A stretch of 64,000 nt of DNA from Chitinophaga fulva (GTDB taxonomy: Bacteria > Bacteroidota > Bacteroidia > Chitinophagales > Chitinophagaceae): assembly GCF_012927205.1 (NCBI RefSeq), contig NZ_JABBGC010000001.1, positions 1,426,001 to 1,490,000 of the forward strand, given 5' to 3'. The notes under the pieces were generated by a model. That model saw only the letters and a list, made by a program, of their open reading frames with translations, made no database searches and was not told the DNA's origin. Below are positions 28,582-37,637 of the stretch, in pieces. How positions within the stretch are numbered: the stretch's first letter is position 1; every line of letters begins with the position of its first letter. The position numbers and the translations under genes were made by a program.

Positions 28582-30936
28582 ATGAGCATTATGTTGAAGC
28601 GGATGGTATGGGGGATATTGATCCTGCTGCCTTTGTGGGTGGCTGCCCAGTATGAAACAACAGGGGCCTTGTCCGGTAAAATTACTTCGCTGGACCATCA
28701 GCCACTGGAACTGGTATCAGTGTCATTACCGGTGCTGCAGAAAGGAACGCTGACCAACAACGCAGGGGAATACCAGATCAGTGGCATCATCCCCGGAACA
28801 TACACATTGCGTATACAGATGCTGGGCGCTACTGAAAAGGATTTTACGGTGGTCATCACCGCAGGACAACCAACGGTACTGGATTATCAGTTTAGTAAAG
28901 AAAATATACAGGCCTTGCAGGAAGTGAGGGTGGTCGGTAACGTGAATAAGTTCTCCCATAAAGAGAGTATCTATATCAGCCGCCTGCCGCTGAAAAACCT
29001 GGAAAACCCGCAGGTGTACAACATTGTGCCGAAAGCGCTGATAGAAGAACAGATGGCGCTTGATCTTGGCAGTATTTCCCGCAATGTGCCCGGTGCCGGT
29101 ATCCCCATGCTGGCCAATCAGGGCCGTGTCACTTTCCGTTCCCGCGGTTTTGAAACAGAACCTAATGCCAGAAATGGTGTTGCTGGAGCAGCTTTTTCTG
29201 CTATCGACCCGGCCAACCTGGAAAGGGTGGAAGCCATCAAAGGTCCGTCTGCCACATTGTTTGGCACTAATGTGTCCAGTAGCTATGGAGGTTTGTACAA
29301 CCGCGTTACTAAAAAACCTTATAACGGTTTTGGTGGTGAAGTGGCCTACTATGGTGGTAACTGGAACTTTAACCGGTTGACCGTAGATGTGAACACGCCG
29401 GTGAATACAGATAAAACCATGCTGTTTCGCCTGAATGGCGCTACTACGTTTGAACAGAGTTTTCAGGACATGGGCTTTACCCGCAGCCTGAGCCTGGCCC
29501 CCAGCTTCTCTTATCAGATCACAGATAAACTGTCATTGCTGCTGGATGTGGAATTCGGTCAGGCTAAAGGCACTTCGGTGGTGCGTTTCAATCCCTACAC
29601 CGGCAGCAATAAAACGCAATCTATCGCTGATATGGGTTTTCCCTATAACCGTATGTTCCTGGGCAATGATATCGCTTATCAAACACAGATGATGAACATC
29701 TTTGCGCAGGTGAACTATAAAATATCTTCCAACTGGACTTCCCAGACGATCCTCTCCCGTGCGCGCTCCTCCATCGACGGATATATCACGGCGCTGAACG
29801 GCCGCTCAGATTCCACCCTGCGTGCACAGGTGATGGTGGGTTATACCGCTTTCATAGCCACAGATATCCAGCAGAACTTTATCGGAGACTTTAAACTGGG
29901 TTCTTTCAGGAACCGCCTGGTAGTGGGACTGGACTACTACAACAATTCCAATTCATTTGACCGCGTTTCCGTGAATGGTCCTACCGTGAACTTTATCAAT
30001 CCGGGTAATAATTACAAGATCACCCGTGCTGATATCGATGCGCTGGTGCCCAACGGCACGCCCCGCCGGGAGAACAATGGCGATAATACCTATGCCGTGT
30101 ATGCGTCTAACGTGATCAATTTTACGGACCGCCTGATGGCGATGTTGAGCCTGCGACTGGACCGCTACGAGAACCAGGGTGTGTATAACATCACTACCGG
30201 AGTGACCAACGGCGCTTACGGCCAGACATCATTGTCTCCCAAGCTGGGCCTCGTGTACCAGGTGGTGAAAGACAGGGTCTCCCTGTTTGGGAACTACATG
30301 AATGGCTTCCTCAACAAAAGCGGTTCAGATGCACAGGGCAATTCGTTTAAACCGGAACAGGGCAATCAACTGGAATACGGCGTAAAGGCGGATGTGCTGG
30401 ACCATAAGTTGGTTGGTACGGTCAGCTACTACGATATCCGTGTAAAGAACGTGCTGCGCACAGATCCCAATGATGTGAACTATTCCATCCAGGACGGTAC
30501 CCAGCAAAGCAAAGGCGTGGAAGTGGAGGTGACTGCTGCGCCGGTAACGGGATTGAACATTGTGGCTGGATATGCTTATAACGACAGTAAATACACGAAG
30601 GCGGATAAATCGGTTGAAGGGCTGCGCCCTGCGCTGTCCGGACCAGATAAAATGCTGAATTTCTGGGCCAGTTACCGCTTCCCGATAGGTAAACTGAAAG
30701 GCCTCGGCATTGGTTTCGGCGGTAATGCCGGCAGTGCTTCTTACCAAACCAATACCCAGACGGCCAAGGTGATCATCCCGTCGTACACCATCCTGAATGC
30801 CGCCTTGTTTTATGACTATGGCAAAATTCGTGTAGGCGCCAAGGTAGATAACCTGACCAGTGAAAAAGCCTGGTCGGTACGGTTAACGCCGCAAAACCCG
30901 GCACGTTTCACGGGGAGTATCAGTCTTAAATTCTAA
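28582..30936 (+). CDS. TonB-dependent siderophore-type receptor with CarboxypepD_reg-like domain
   Basis: This outer membrane active transporter is of the ferric-siderophore type. The start at 28582 gives 784 residues with a signal peptide (MVWGILILLPLWVAAQ). An ATG at 28549 lies upstream of the promoter box and is rejected; 28591 is possible. Residues about 27-115 form a carboxypeptidase-like regulatory domain (GALSGKITSLDHQPLELVSVSLP). The plug follows with NVPGAGIPMLANQGRVTFRSRGFETEP and RVEAIKGPSATLFG. The barrel ends in FTGSISLKF with terminal Phe. No Fur box was identified. Iron-siderophore uptake is inferred from family resemblance, and other ligands are possible. It is a single gene. 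Confidence 0.92.
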   Translation: MSIMLKRMVWGILILLPLWVAAQYETTGALSGKITSLDHQPLELVSVSLPVLQKGTLTNNAGEYQISGIIPGTYTLRIQMLGATEKDFTVVITAGQPTVLDYQFSKENIQALQEVRVVGNVNKFSHKESIYISRLPLKNLENPQVYNIVPKALIEEQMALDLGSISRNVPGAGIPMLANQGRVTFRSRGFETEPNARNGVAGAAFSAIDPANLERVEAIKGPSATLFGTNVSSSYGGLYNRVTKKPYNGFGGEVAYYGGNWNFNRLTVDVNTPVNTDKTMLFRLNGATTFEQSFQDMGFTRSLSLAPSFSYQITDKLSLLLDVEFGQAKGTSVVRFNPYTGSNKTQSIADMGFPYNRMFLGNDIAYQTQMMNIFAQVNYKISSNWTSQTILSRARSSIDGYITALNGRSDSTLRAQVMVGYTAFIATDIQQNFIGDFKLGSFRNRLVVGLDYYNNSNSFDRVSVNGPTVNFINPGNNYKITRADIDALVPNGTPRRENNGDNTYAVYASNVINFTDRLMAMLSLRLDRYENQGVYNITTGVTNGAYGQTSLSPKLGLVYQVVKDRVSLFGNYMNGFLNKSGSDAQGNSFKPEQGNQLEYGVKADVLDHKLVGTVSYYDIRVKNVLRTDPNDVNYSIQDGTQQSKGVEVEVTAAPVTGLNIVAGYAYNDSKYTKADKSVEGLRPALSGPDKMLNFWASYRFPIGKLKGLGIGFGGNAGSASYQTNTQTAKVIIPSYTILNAALFYDYGKIRVGAKVDNLTSEKAWSVRLTPQNPARFTGSISLKF

Positions 30937-30949
30937 TCAATAGCAAAGA

Positions 30950-30973
30950 AGCCGGGTTTAGCCCGGCTTTTTC
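30950..30973 (+). terminator. Terminator of the TonB-dependent receptor gene
   Basis: Arms AGCCGGG (30950-30956) and CCCGGCT (30962-30968) with a TTTAG loop are followed by TTTTCG. It lies 13 bp after the stop codon. Confidence 0.85.
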
Positions 30974-31394
30974 GTTTATGGTTAACTTTCTACCAGTTAA
31001 CAAAAAAATCTCACAACGAATAGTCTACAAATATTGTGTACTAATAAAAATAGTATTACTTTTACGCCGTTGTCATACAAGAGCACACTGTAAAACCAAT
31101 CTATATACAGCAGAACCGGCCTTACGTAGTTTTTAGCACCACCCGATAAAACTACCGGCAGCAGTGTTGCGGGCAACTTATTCTTCAATACTAAACTTTA
31201 AGTAGATGTCAACCACTGACTACTTTAACCGTACATGCGGAGCGCGGTGCTGTTTCGTATGCTGTTGTAGACGGTAACAGCTTTCCGGCGCTTTCCCTTT
31301 TATCATTTCTCTGAGAAGCCCGTTTTCTCCGGGCAGGCCTTGTTATGTCCTGCTGCCAACAACGCTGGCAGCGGGTGGTCTAAACTTTTAAAAC
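30974..31394. other. Non-coding leader of the SusCD/sulfatase operon
   Basis: No gene is seen here. AT-rich DNA at 31000-31075 contains a TACTTTTA box (near 31065-31075) that could be the -7 element. If so, the operon has a leader of about 320 nt, long enough for post-transcriptional control. Confidence 0.4.
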
Positions 31395-34300
31395 ATGCAA
31401 AGAATGTTACAAAAAAACATACTGGCATGGATAGGGCTATCTATGCTTTATCTTCTGCCTCTGCTGGTGGTGGCGCAGGTACCCACCACACCGCTGATCA
31501 ATTCGCACCTGACGGGGCGGGTGGTAGATGCCCGTACCCATGAGCCGTTACCCGGCGCGGTAGTTAATATCAAAGGCACTACGCATGGCGTTTCCACGGA
31601 TGCAGAAGGCCGTTTTGTATTCGTTACCGGGCAGAAATTTCCCTATACGCTGATCATCAGTTATATCGGTTATCGTAAAATAGAAGTGACCGCTACCGGC
31701 GGCCACATTGAGATTCCGCTGGAAGCTATACAGAGCCAGTTGAACGATGTGGTGGTAGTGGGCTACGGCACACAGAAAAAAAGCGACCTTACCGGCGCTA
31801 TCGCCTCTGTTTCCGGTCCGCTGCTGAAACAGCCGGTCAGCTCTTTTGATCAGGCTTTAAAAGGCGCTATCCCCGGCGTACAGGTAACGCAGACATCGGG
31901 GCAGCCCGGCGGCGGCGTCAGCATCCGCATCCGCGGCGGCAGCTCCATACAAGGCGGCAACGAACCGCTGTATGTCATCGATGGTTTTCCCATCTACAAC
32001 AGCACCGCCAGCCCCGGCATCCTCACGGGCGCGCCTGTCAACCCCCTGGCCAGCATCAATCCTGCAGACATAGAAAGCATCGATATCCTGAAAGATGCCT
32101 CGGCTACGGCGATCTATGGCTCCCGTGGCGCCAACGGCGTAGTGATCGTCACTACCCGCAAAGGCAAAGCAGAAAGAAATACGCTTAACTACGAAGGCTC
32201 TTATGGCGTACAGTCGCTTCGCAAGAAAATAGACCTGCTGGACGCCCATGACTTCGCCATCCTGCGCAACGAAGCGTTGTACGACGCTAATCCGTCTAAA
32301 GGGCCTAACCAGTACCTGTCGCCGGACCAGATCAACCAGCTGGGCAAAGGCACCGACTGGCAGGATGCTGTGTTCCGTACGGCGCCGGTGCAGAACCACC
32401 AGTTGTCTATCAGCGGCGGCAACGCCAAAACCCGCTACCTGCTCTCCGGCAACTACTTCGATCAACAGGGGATTATTAAACACACGGATTTTACCCGCCT
32501 GGGTATCAGGGCCAACGTAGATGCGCAGCCGTTAGATAGGCTGAAAGTAAGCGCCAGCTTGTCTGTTAATAAGTCTGATGCTAATGTGGCACCTTCCGGG
32601 TTTATTACCTCGTTGTTATCGATGCCACCTACCGCTACTATCTACGAACCTAATGGCAGCTATACCCTGCGTAATCCTTTTGAAAATATTTTCGCCAACC
32701 CGGTGGCCACTATCCATGAACAGATCAACAAGTCCACTACCAATCGTTTGCTGGGAACGGCTTTTGCGGAATATAGCCTGCTCGATGGTCTCAGCTTGAA
32801 AGTGTTGTTGGGCGCCGATGTGAACAATACCACCGAAAAAAATTATATCCCATCCACTATCTACGAAGGGATACAAACCAAAGGCAGCGCTGCCCGTGGT
32901 ACCTACAACGCTTACTCCTGGCTGAATGAAAACACGGTGACGTATACACGCAATATTGCTAAACATACTTTCGATGTGCTAGCGGGCTTCACGCAACAGG
33001 AATTCAAAAGCGACATTCTAAGAGCCGGCGCACAGAACTTTGTTACAGATGACCTGACCTACAACAGTTTGCAGAGCGGCGCCACGCTGGTACGTCCTTT
33101 CGCCGATGCTACCGCCTGGGTGCTGCATTCTTACCTGGCGCGTGTTAACTACAACTACAACAGCCGTTATTACTTTACTGCCAGCATCCGGGCAGATGGC
33201 TCGTCCCGTTTTGGGAAAGGCAATAAGTGGGGTTATTTCCCCTCCGCCGCGGCGTCCTGGCGCATCAGCAATGAGCCGTTCTTTAAAGAGGCATCCCATG
33301 TGGTGAATGACCTGAAACTACGCGCCAGCTTCGGTACTACCGGTAACCTCGAAATTGGGGAGTACCAGTCGCTCGCTACGTTATACAGCCTGAACTATCT
33401 CTTCGGGAAAAATATGGCCACCGGCTTTGCTCCTTCCCGTTTGGCAAATGACCAGCTGGGATGGGAGAAGACATATCAGTATAATGCCGGTCTGGATGCG
33501 GCTTTCCTCAACAGCCGTTTGTTGTTTACCATAGATGCCTACTATAAGAAGACAACCAATCTGCTGTTGAATGTAGAAATTCCCTGGACCTCCGGACAAA
33601 CTTCTTCCTTACAGAATTTCGGATCGGTACTCAATAAAGGCATAGAGCTGAGCCTTAGCAGCCGGAACTTTACCGGCGCCTTCACCTGGAACACCGATTT
33701 TAATATCTCCTTTAACCGCAATGAAGTACTGAAAATCGGTAACGGCGCCCAGTCCTATATCAGCGGGAACTACATCATCCAGGTAGGAAAACCACTGGGC
33801 AGCTTTTACGGCACCGTCACAGACGGTATCCTGCAAACCGGGGAGGAAACCACCAAGGGGAAATATACCGGCAATGCTGCACCTAAAGCGGGTGACCGGC
33901 TGTATAAAGACATCAACGGTGATGGCGTTTTTACTACCGCCAATGACCGTACGATTATCGGTAATGCGCAACCGGATTTTATACTCGGGCTTGGCAATAA
34001 CTTTTCCTGGAAAGGCTTTTCGCTCTCCGTGTTCCTGCAAGGCTCTTATGGAAATAAAATCCTGAACTCCAACCGGCAGTCACTGGAGCTGTTTACGGGT
34101 CAGCAGAATGCAGCAGCTTCTGCCCTCGACCGATGGACACCCACGCATCCCAGTCAAACGATGCCGCGCGCCAAGTTGGACCCCGCGCCGGTGTTCTCAG
34201 ACAGGTTCATTGAAAATGGCTCGTTCCTCCGCGTGAAGAATGTTTCGGTGGGCTACTCATTGCCGAAGTCCATCATCGGGAAAGTATCAGCTATTAATGT

Positions 34301-34451
34301 ATTTGTGTCTGCACAAAACCTGTTGACATGGACATCCTACACGGGTTTTGATCCGGAAGTCACTTCCGGCAATAATGTCTCCCCTGGAACAGACCTGGGC
34401 ATTTATCCGGTATCGCGGACAGTCAGTGCAGGCGTACGCGTTACCCTGTAG
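31395..34451 (+). CDS. SusC/RagA-family TonB-linked outer membrane protein
   Basis: The full-length 1018-residue transporter has a signal peptide (MLYLLPLLVVAQ, cleavage near residue 28). A CarboxypepD_reg-like domain spans residues about 38-115 (LTGRVVDARTHEPLPGAVVNIKGTT). The conserved bridge DVVVVGYGTQKKSDLTGAI leads into the plug (RIRGGSSIQGGNEPLYVIDGFP, SIDILKDASATAIYGSRGANGVVIVTT), and the barrel ends in AGVRVTL. It works with the SusD encoded 29 bp downstream. The two sulfatases that follow suggest a sulfated saccharide or other sulfate ester as substrate. It may be regulated by the AraC protein encoded beyond the sulfatases. Confidence 0.97.
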   Translation: MQRMLQKNILAWIGLSMLYLLPLLVVAQVPTTPLINSHLTGRVVDARTHEPLPGAVVNIKGTTHGVSTDAEGRFVFVTGQKFPYTLIISYIGYRKIEVTATGGHIEIPLEAIQSQLNDVVVVGYGTQKKSDLTGAIASVSGPLLKQPVSSFDQALKGAIPGVQVTQTSGQPGGGVSIRIRGGSSIQGGNEPLYVIDGFPIYNSTASPGILTGAPVNPLASINPADIESIDILKDASATAIYGSRGANGVVIVTTRKGKAERNTLNYEGSYGVQSLRKKIDLLDAHDFAILRNEALYDANPSKGPNQYLSPDQINQLGKGTDWQDAVFRTAPVQNHQLSISGGNAKTRYLLSGNYFDQQGIIKHTDFTRLGIRANVDAQPLDRLKVSASLSVNKSDANVAPSGFITSLLSMPPTATIYEPNGSYTLRNPFENIFANPVATIHEQINKSTTNRLLGTAFAEYSLLDGLSLKVLLGADVNNTTEKNYIPSTIYEGIQTKGSAARGTYNAYSWLNENTVTYTRNIAKHTFDVLAGFTQQEFKSDILRAGAQNFVTDDLTYNSLQSGATLVRPFADATAWVLHSYLARVNYNYNSRYYFTASIRADGSSRFGKGNKWGYFPSAAASWRISNEPFFKEASHVVNDLKLRASFGTTGNLEIGEYQSLATLYSLNYLFGKNMATGFAPSRLANDQLGWEKTYQYNAGLDAAFLNSRLLFTIDAYYKKTTNLLLNVEIPWTSGQTSSLQNFGSVLNKGIELSLSSRNFTGAFTWNTDFNISFNRNEVLKIGNGAQSYISGNYIIQVGKPLGSFYGTVTDGILQTGEETTKGKYTGNAAPKAGDRLYKDINGDGVFTTANDRTIIGNAQPDFILGLGNNFSWKGFSLSVFLQGSYGNKILNSNRQSLELFTGQQNAAASALDRWTPTHPSQTMPRAKLDPAPVFSDRFIENGSFLRVKNVSVGYSLPKSIIGKVSAINVFVSAQNLLTWTSYTGFDPEVTSGNNVSPGTDLGIYPVSRTVSAGVRVTL

Positions 34452-34480
34452 TCGTTATTCATCTTCCAAAAAATGAACGT

Positions 34481-35953
34481 ATGAAAAAAGCTTTTTTACG
34501 ATATAGTGTGTTGCTGGTACTACTGGGAGCTTCCTGCTCCAAACTGGATGAGCATCCGGAATCAGTACTGATCACCGATAACTTTTACCAGAACGAAGCC
34601 CAGGCCAATGCGGCCGTGACAGCGGCCTACCGCAAGTTATACGAGACGGGCCAGTCACTGTACAACAGCCTTTTCCAGATAGGCGTGGAAATGGCCACCG
34701 ATGACTATGAAGCAGGGCCAAGAGCACGCAATGCCCATGTGCGGGCTATTTCAGGCCTTACCCATGATGCCTCCAATGACAGGATGGAACAGTTGTGGAA
34801 GCAGAGCTATGATGCCATCAATGTGTCTAACATTGCTATAGACAAGATTGCCCTGATCAGAAAAGAAAATATCTCCGAAACGATACGTGCCAGGTTGATC
34901 AATGAAGCTAAATTCCTGCGTGCCCTCCACTATTTTAACCTGGTAAGATGGTTTGGCGCGGTACCGTTGGTATTGCATGAACCTGGCTCTCTGTCGCCAG
35001 AGGCGCTGTACGTAGAGAAAGCGCCGGAAGCTGATGTATATGCTCAGATTATCAGCGACCTTACCGCTGCAGAAGGGCTTCCTGCTCCCGGCGAGTACGG
35101 CGCTAATGATATCGGGAGGGCCACTGCCGGCGCAGCCAAGAGCCTGCTGGCTAAAGTTTATCTCACCCGGAAAGATTGGGCAAAAGCAGCTGCCAAAAGC
35201 AAAGAGGTGATTGACAGTCACTGGTATGGCCTGTTTGATAGTTACGCTGATGTGTTCAATGTAGGCAAGAAGAATGGTATTGAACATATCTTTTCTGCGC
35301 AGTTTCAGGGCAATTCCGGTTATCAGGGCAATAGCCTGGCCAGCCGCTCTGCACCCAATGAAGTGCCTGGTATCAATGGTGATTATGCTGACGCCCTGCA
35401 CAAACAGGGAGGGCTATACGAAAGTTTTTCCGAAGGTGATGCGCGCAAGGCTGTCACCTTTATCACACAGATGATAAGCCCTACCGATGGGAAGCTCTAT
35501 ACGTTTGAACCGCACTTCAACAAATATTACGACCCTGCGGTAGTGGGCAGTCAGGGAGAGTCTTCCAAAAACCTCCCCATTATCCGCTATGCGGAGGTAT
35601 TACTCATCTATGCCGAAGCCCTCAATGAGATTAATGGTCCCACTGCTGAGGCTTATGGAGCTATAGACGCCGTAAGGTTGCGTTCCGGTGTGGTACGTTT
35701 GCAGGACGTGGCGCCGGGTCTTAGTGCCGATAACTTCCGCGATTCCGTATTCCAGGAAAGAAGAAAAGAGTTTGTGTATGAGTACCAGCGCTGGTTTGAT
35801 CTGGTCAGGCGCGGGCCGGACTACTACGTCAAAGTGCTGAAAGCCGCGGGTAAAACGCTGGCGGCACCGAGGCATATCCATTTCCCGACACCGCAGCGGG
35901 AGCTGAACCTCAATCCCAAACTGAAACAAGACCCGCTGTGGGTTAATTATTGA
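34481..35953 (+). CDS. SusD/RagB-family nutrient-binding outer membrane lipoprotein
   Basis: This 490-residue lipoprotein pairs with the preceding SusC. The signal peptide ends in the lipobox LGASC (Cys19), followed by SKLDEHPES. The N-terminal TPR-like helices (NEAQANAAVTAAYRKLYETG, RLINEAKFLRALHYFNLVRWFG) and the C-terminal motif (LPIIRYAEVLLIYAEALNEING, FQERRKEFVYEYQRWFDLVRRG) are typical SusD hallmarks. It captures substrate at the cell surface. The sulfatase gene starts 22 bp downstream. Confidence 0.96.
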   Translation: MKKAFLRYSVLLVLLGASCSKLDEHPESVLITDNFYQNEAQANAAVTAAYRKLYETGQSLYNSLFQIGVEMATDDYEAGPRARNAHVRAISGLTHDASNDRMEQLWKQSYDAINVSNIAIDKIALIRKENISETIRARLINEAKFLRALHYFNLVRWFGAVPLVLHEPGSLSPEALYVEKAPEADVYAQIISDLTAAEGLPAPGEYGANDIGRATAGAAKSLLAKVYLTRKDWAKAAAKSKEVIDSHWYGLFDSYADVFNVGKKNGIEHIFSAQFQGNSGYQGNSLASRSAPNEVPGINGDYADALHKQGGLYESFSEGDARKAVTFITQMISPTDGKLYTFEPHFNKYYDPAVVGSQGESSKNLPIIRYAEVLLIYAEALNEINGPTAEAYGAIDAVRLRSGVVRLQDVAPGLSADNFRDSVFQERRKEFVYEYQRWFDLVRRGPDYYVKVLKAAGKTLAAPRHIHFPTPQRELNLNPKLKQDPLWVNY

Positions 35954-35975
35954 TATCGCTTTTAAAGTATGTCTG

Positions 35976-37613
35976 ATGAAAAAGATGTTTACCACCCTGG
36001 CGCTGCTCGGCTGTTTCAGCTGGAGCATGGCCCAGCAGAAACAGCAACCCAACATCATCCTCATCATGGTGGATGACATGGGCTACTCCGATATTGCGCC
36101 TTATGGCGGAGAGATACAAACACCTAATCTGTCACGGCTGGCAGCCGAAGGGCTGCGGTTGCAGGAGTTTTACAATAACTCTATCTGCGCGCCTACCCGC
36201 GCGTCTTTGCTGACGGGGCAGTCCAATCACAAAGCGGGTATCGGCTTCTTTAATGTCAATCTCGGTTTGCCGGCTTACCAGGGATACCTGAACCGGGAAT
36301 CGCTGACACTGGCAGAAGTGCTGAAACAAGCGGGTTACAGCACACTGATGTCCGGCAAATGGCATGTAGGCGATGATAGCATCTATTGGCCCAACCAGCG
36401 TGGATTTGACAGGTTCTTTGGTTTCATCGGCGGCGCCAGCAACTATTTTGATATAGGTAAATATGCAGACAAAGTGCCACCGGTGCCGTTGGTGGAAAAT
36501 AACCAACGTTTCAACCTGGAGCCGGGGCATTACCTCACAGATGAAATTGCCGGTCATGCGGTGAAATTTCTCGAAGAGCAAAGTCATACCAGTAAACCGT
36601 TTTTCCTGTATGTGGCTTACAATGCGCCGCACTGGCCTTTGCAGGCGCTTCCGGAAGATATCGCCAAATACAAGGGCCGTTATGCCATTGGCTGGGATTC
36701 CCTGCGTGAGGAACGTATTGCCCGGCAGAAAAAACTGGGGCTGATCAAACCTGACGCCACCATCGCGCCTGATCCTGAAGTGCCGGAGTGGGAAAGTCTT
36801 ACCTATGACGAGAAGAAGTTATGGGAGAAAAAAATGGAAGTATATGCGGCCATGATAGACCGCATGGACCAGGGTATTGGTAAGATCCTCGATAAACTGA
36901 AAGCATTGAAGAAAGATGATAATACACTGATCGTGTTTATTTCTGACAATGGTGCCCAGGGCGGATTTATCCCTACCGGCAGAAAGCGGCAGCGCAGTTC
37001 GGGCCCCATCGGTTCCGCCGGTTCTTATGACTACCAGGAGCAGAGCTGGGCGCATGTGTCTAACTCTCCCTTCCGTTCTTACAAAGCCAGCGCTTATGAA
37101 GGCGGTATCAGTTCTCCGCTGATCGCGTGGTTTCCCGCCAAAATCAAAGGTGGTGGTATCGCCCGCGGTACAGCACACCTGATAGACTTGGCGCCTACTT
37201 TTTATGAAGTGGCCGGTGCTGCTTATCCAACCACTTATCAGAACGTTACTACCAATCCATTACAGGGAGTGAGCCTTGCACCTTTATTTTTTTCCCTTCG
37301 GGAGATAGACAGGGCAGCGCCTTTATTCTGGGAGCGGGCGGGCAACAGGGCCGTGCGTAAGGGCAAATGGAAACTGATATCGTCATACCCATCCAAACAA
37401 TGGGAGCTGTATGATATTGACCGCGACCGTGGCGAAACCACCGATCTCGCAGCACAGCAGCCAGAGGTGGTGAAAGAGCTGTCGGCCGCCTACGACGTAT
37501 GGGCTAAAAACAATAACGTGGTGGATTATGATAAGATCAAACCCGTTGGCCCTGCCGGGTTTGCCGGTCCAACAGGAGGAGGTCCCACATCGCCGGCAGG
37601 CAGAAAAAAATAA
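35976..37613 (+). CDS. Formylglycine-dependent arylsulfatase (first of two)
   Basis: The 545-residue S1-family sulfatase has a signal peptide (cleavage near SMAQ, residue 20). The sulfatase signature CAPTRASLLTG begins at Cys71, the residue that a maturase converts to formylglycine. Metal and sulfate ligands are visible in MVDDMGYSD (Asp33, Asp34), GKWHVGDDS, NAPHWPLQ and FISDNGAQGG. It hydrolyses a sulfate ester in the periplasm or at the surface. A Gly/Pro/Thr-rich tail (GPAGFAGPTGGGPTSPAGRKK) ends the protein and is absent from the second sulfatase. It is co-transcribed with SusCD. No sulfatase maturase is in this window. Confidence 0.95.
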   Translation: MKKMFTTLALLGCFSWSMAQQKQQPNIILIMVDDMGYSDIAPYGGEIQTPNLSRLAAEGLRLQEFYNNSICAPTRASLLTGQSNHKAGIGFFNVNLGLPAYQGYLNRESLTLAEVLKQAGYSTLMSGKWHVGDDSIYWPNQRGFDRFFGFIGGASNYFDIGKYADKVPPVPLVENNQRFNLEPGHYLTDEIAGHAVKFLEEQSHTSKPFFLYVAYNAPHWPLQALPEDIAKYKGRYAIGWDSLREERIARQKKLGLIKPDATIAPDPEVPEWESLTYDEKKLWEKKMEVYAAMIDRMDQGIGKILDKLKALKKDDNTLIVFISDNGAQGGFIPTGRKRQRSSGPIGSAGSYDYQEQSWAHVSNSPFRSYKASAYEGGISSPLIAWFPAKIKGGGIARGTAHLIDLAPTFYEVAGAAYPTTYQNVTTNPLQGVSLAPLFFSLREIDRAAPLFWERAGNRAVRKGKWKLISSYPSKQWELYDIDRDRGETTDLAAQQPEVVKELSAAYDVWAKNNNVVDYDKIKPVGPAGFAGPTGGGPTSPAGRKK

Positions 37614-37637
37614 GGTCATCACCCAAAAAAATCAAAC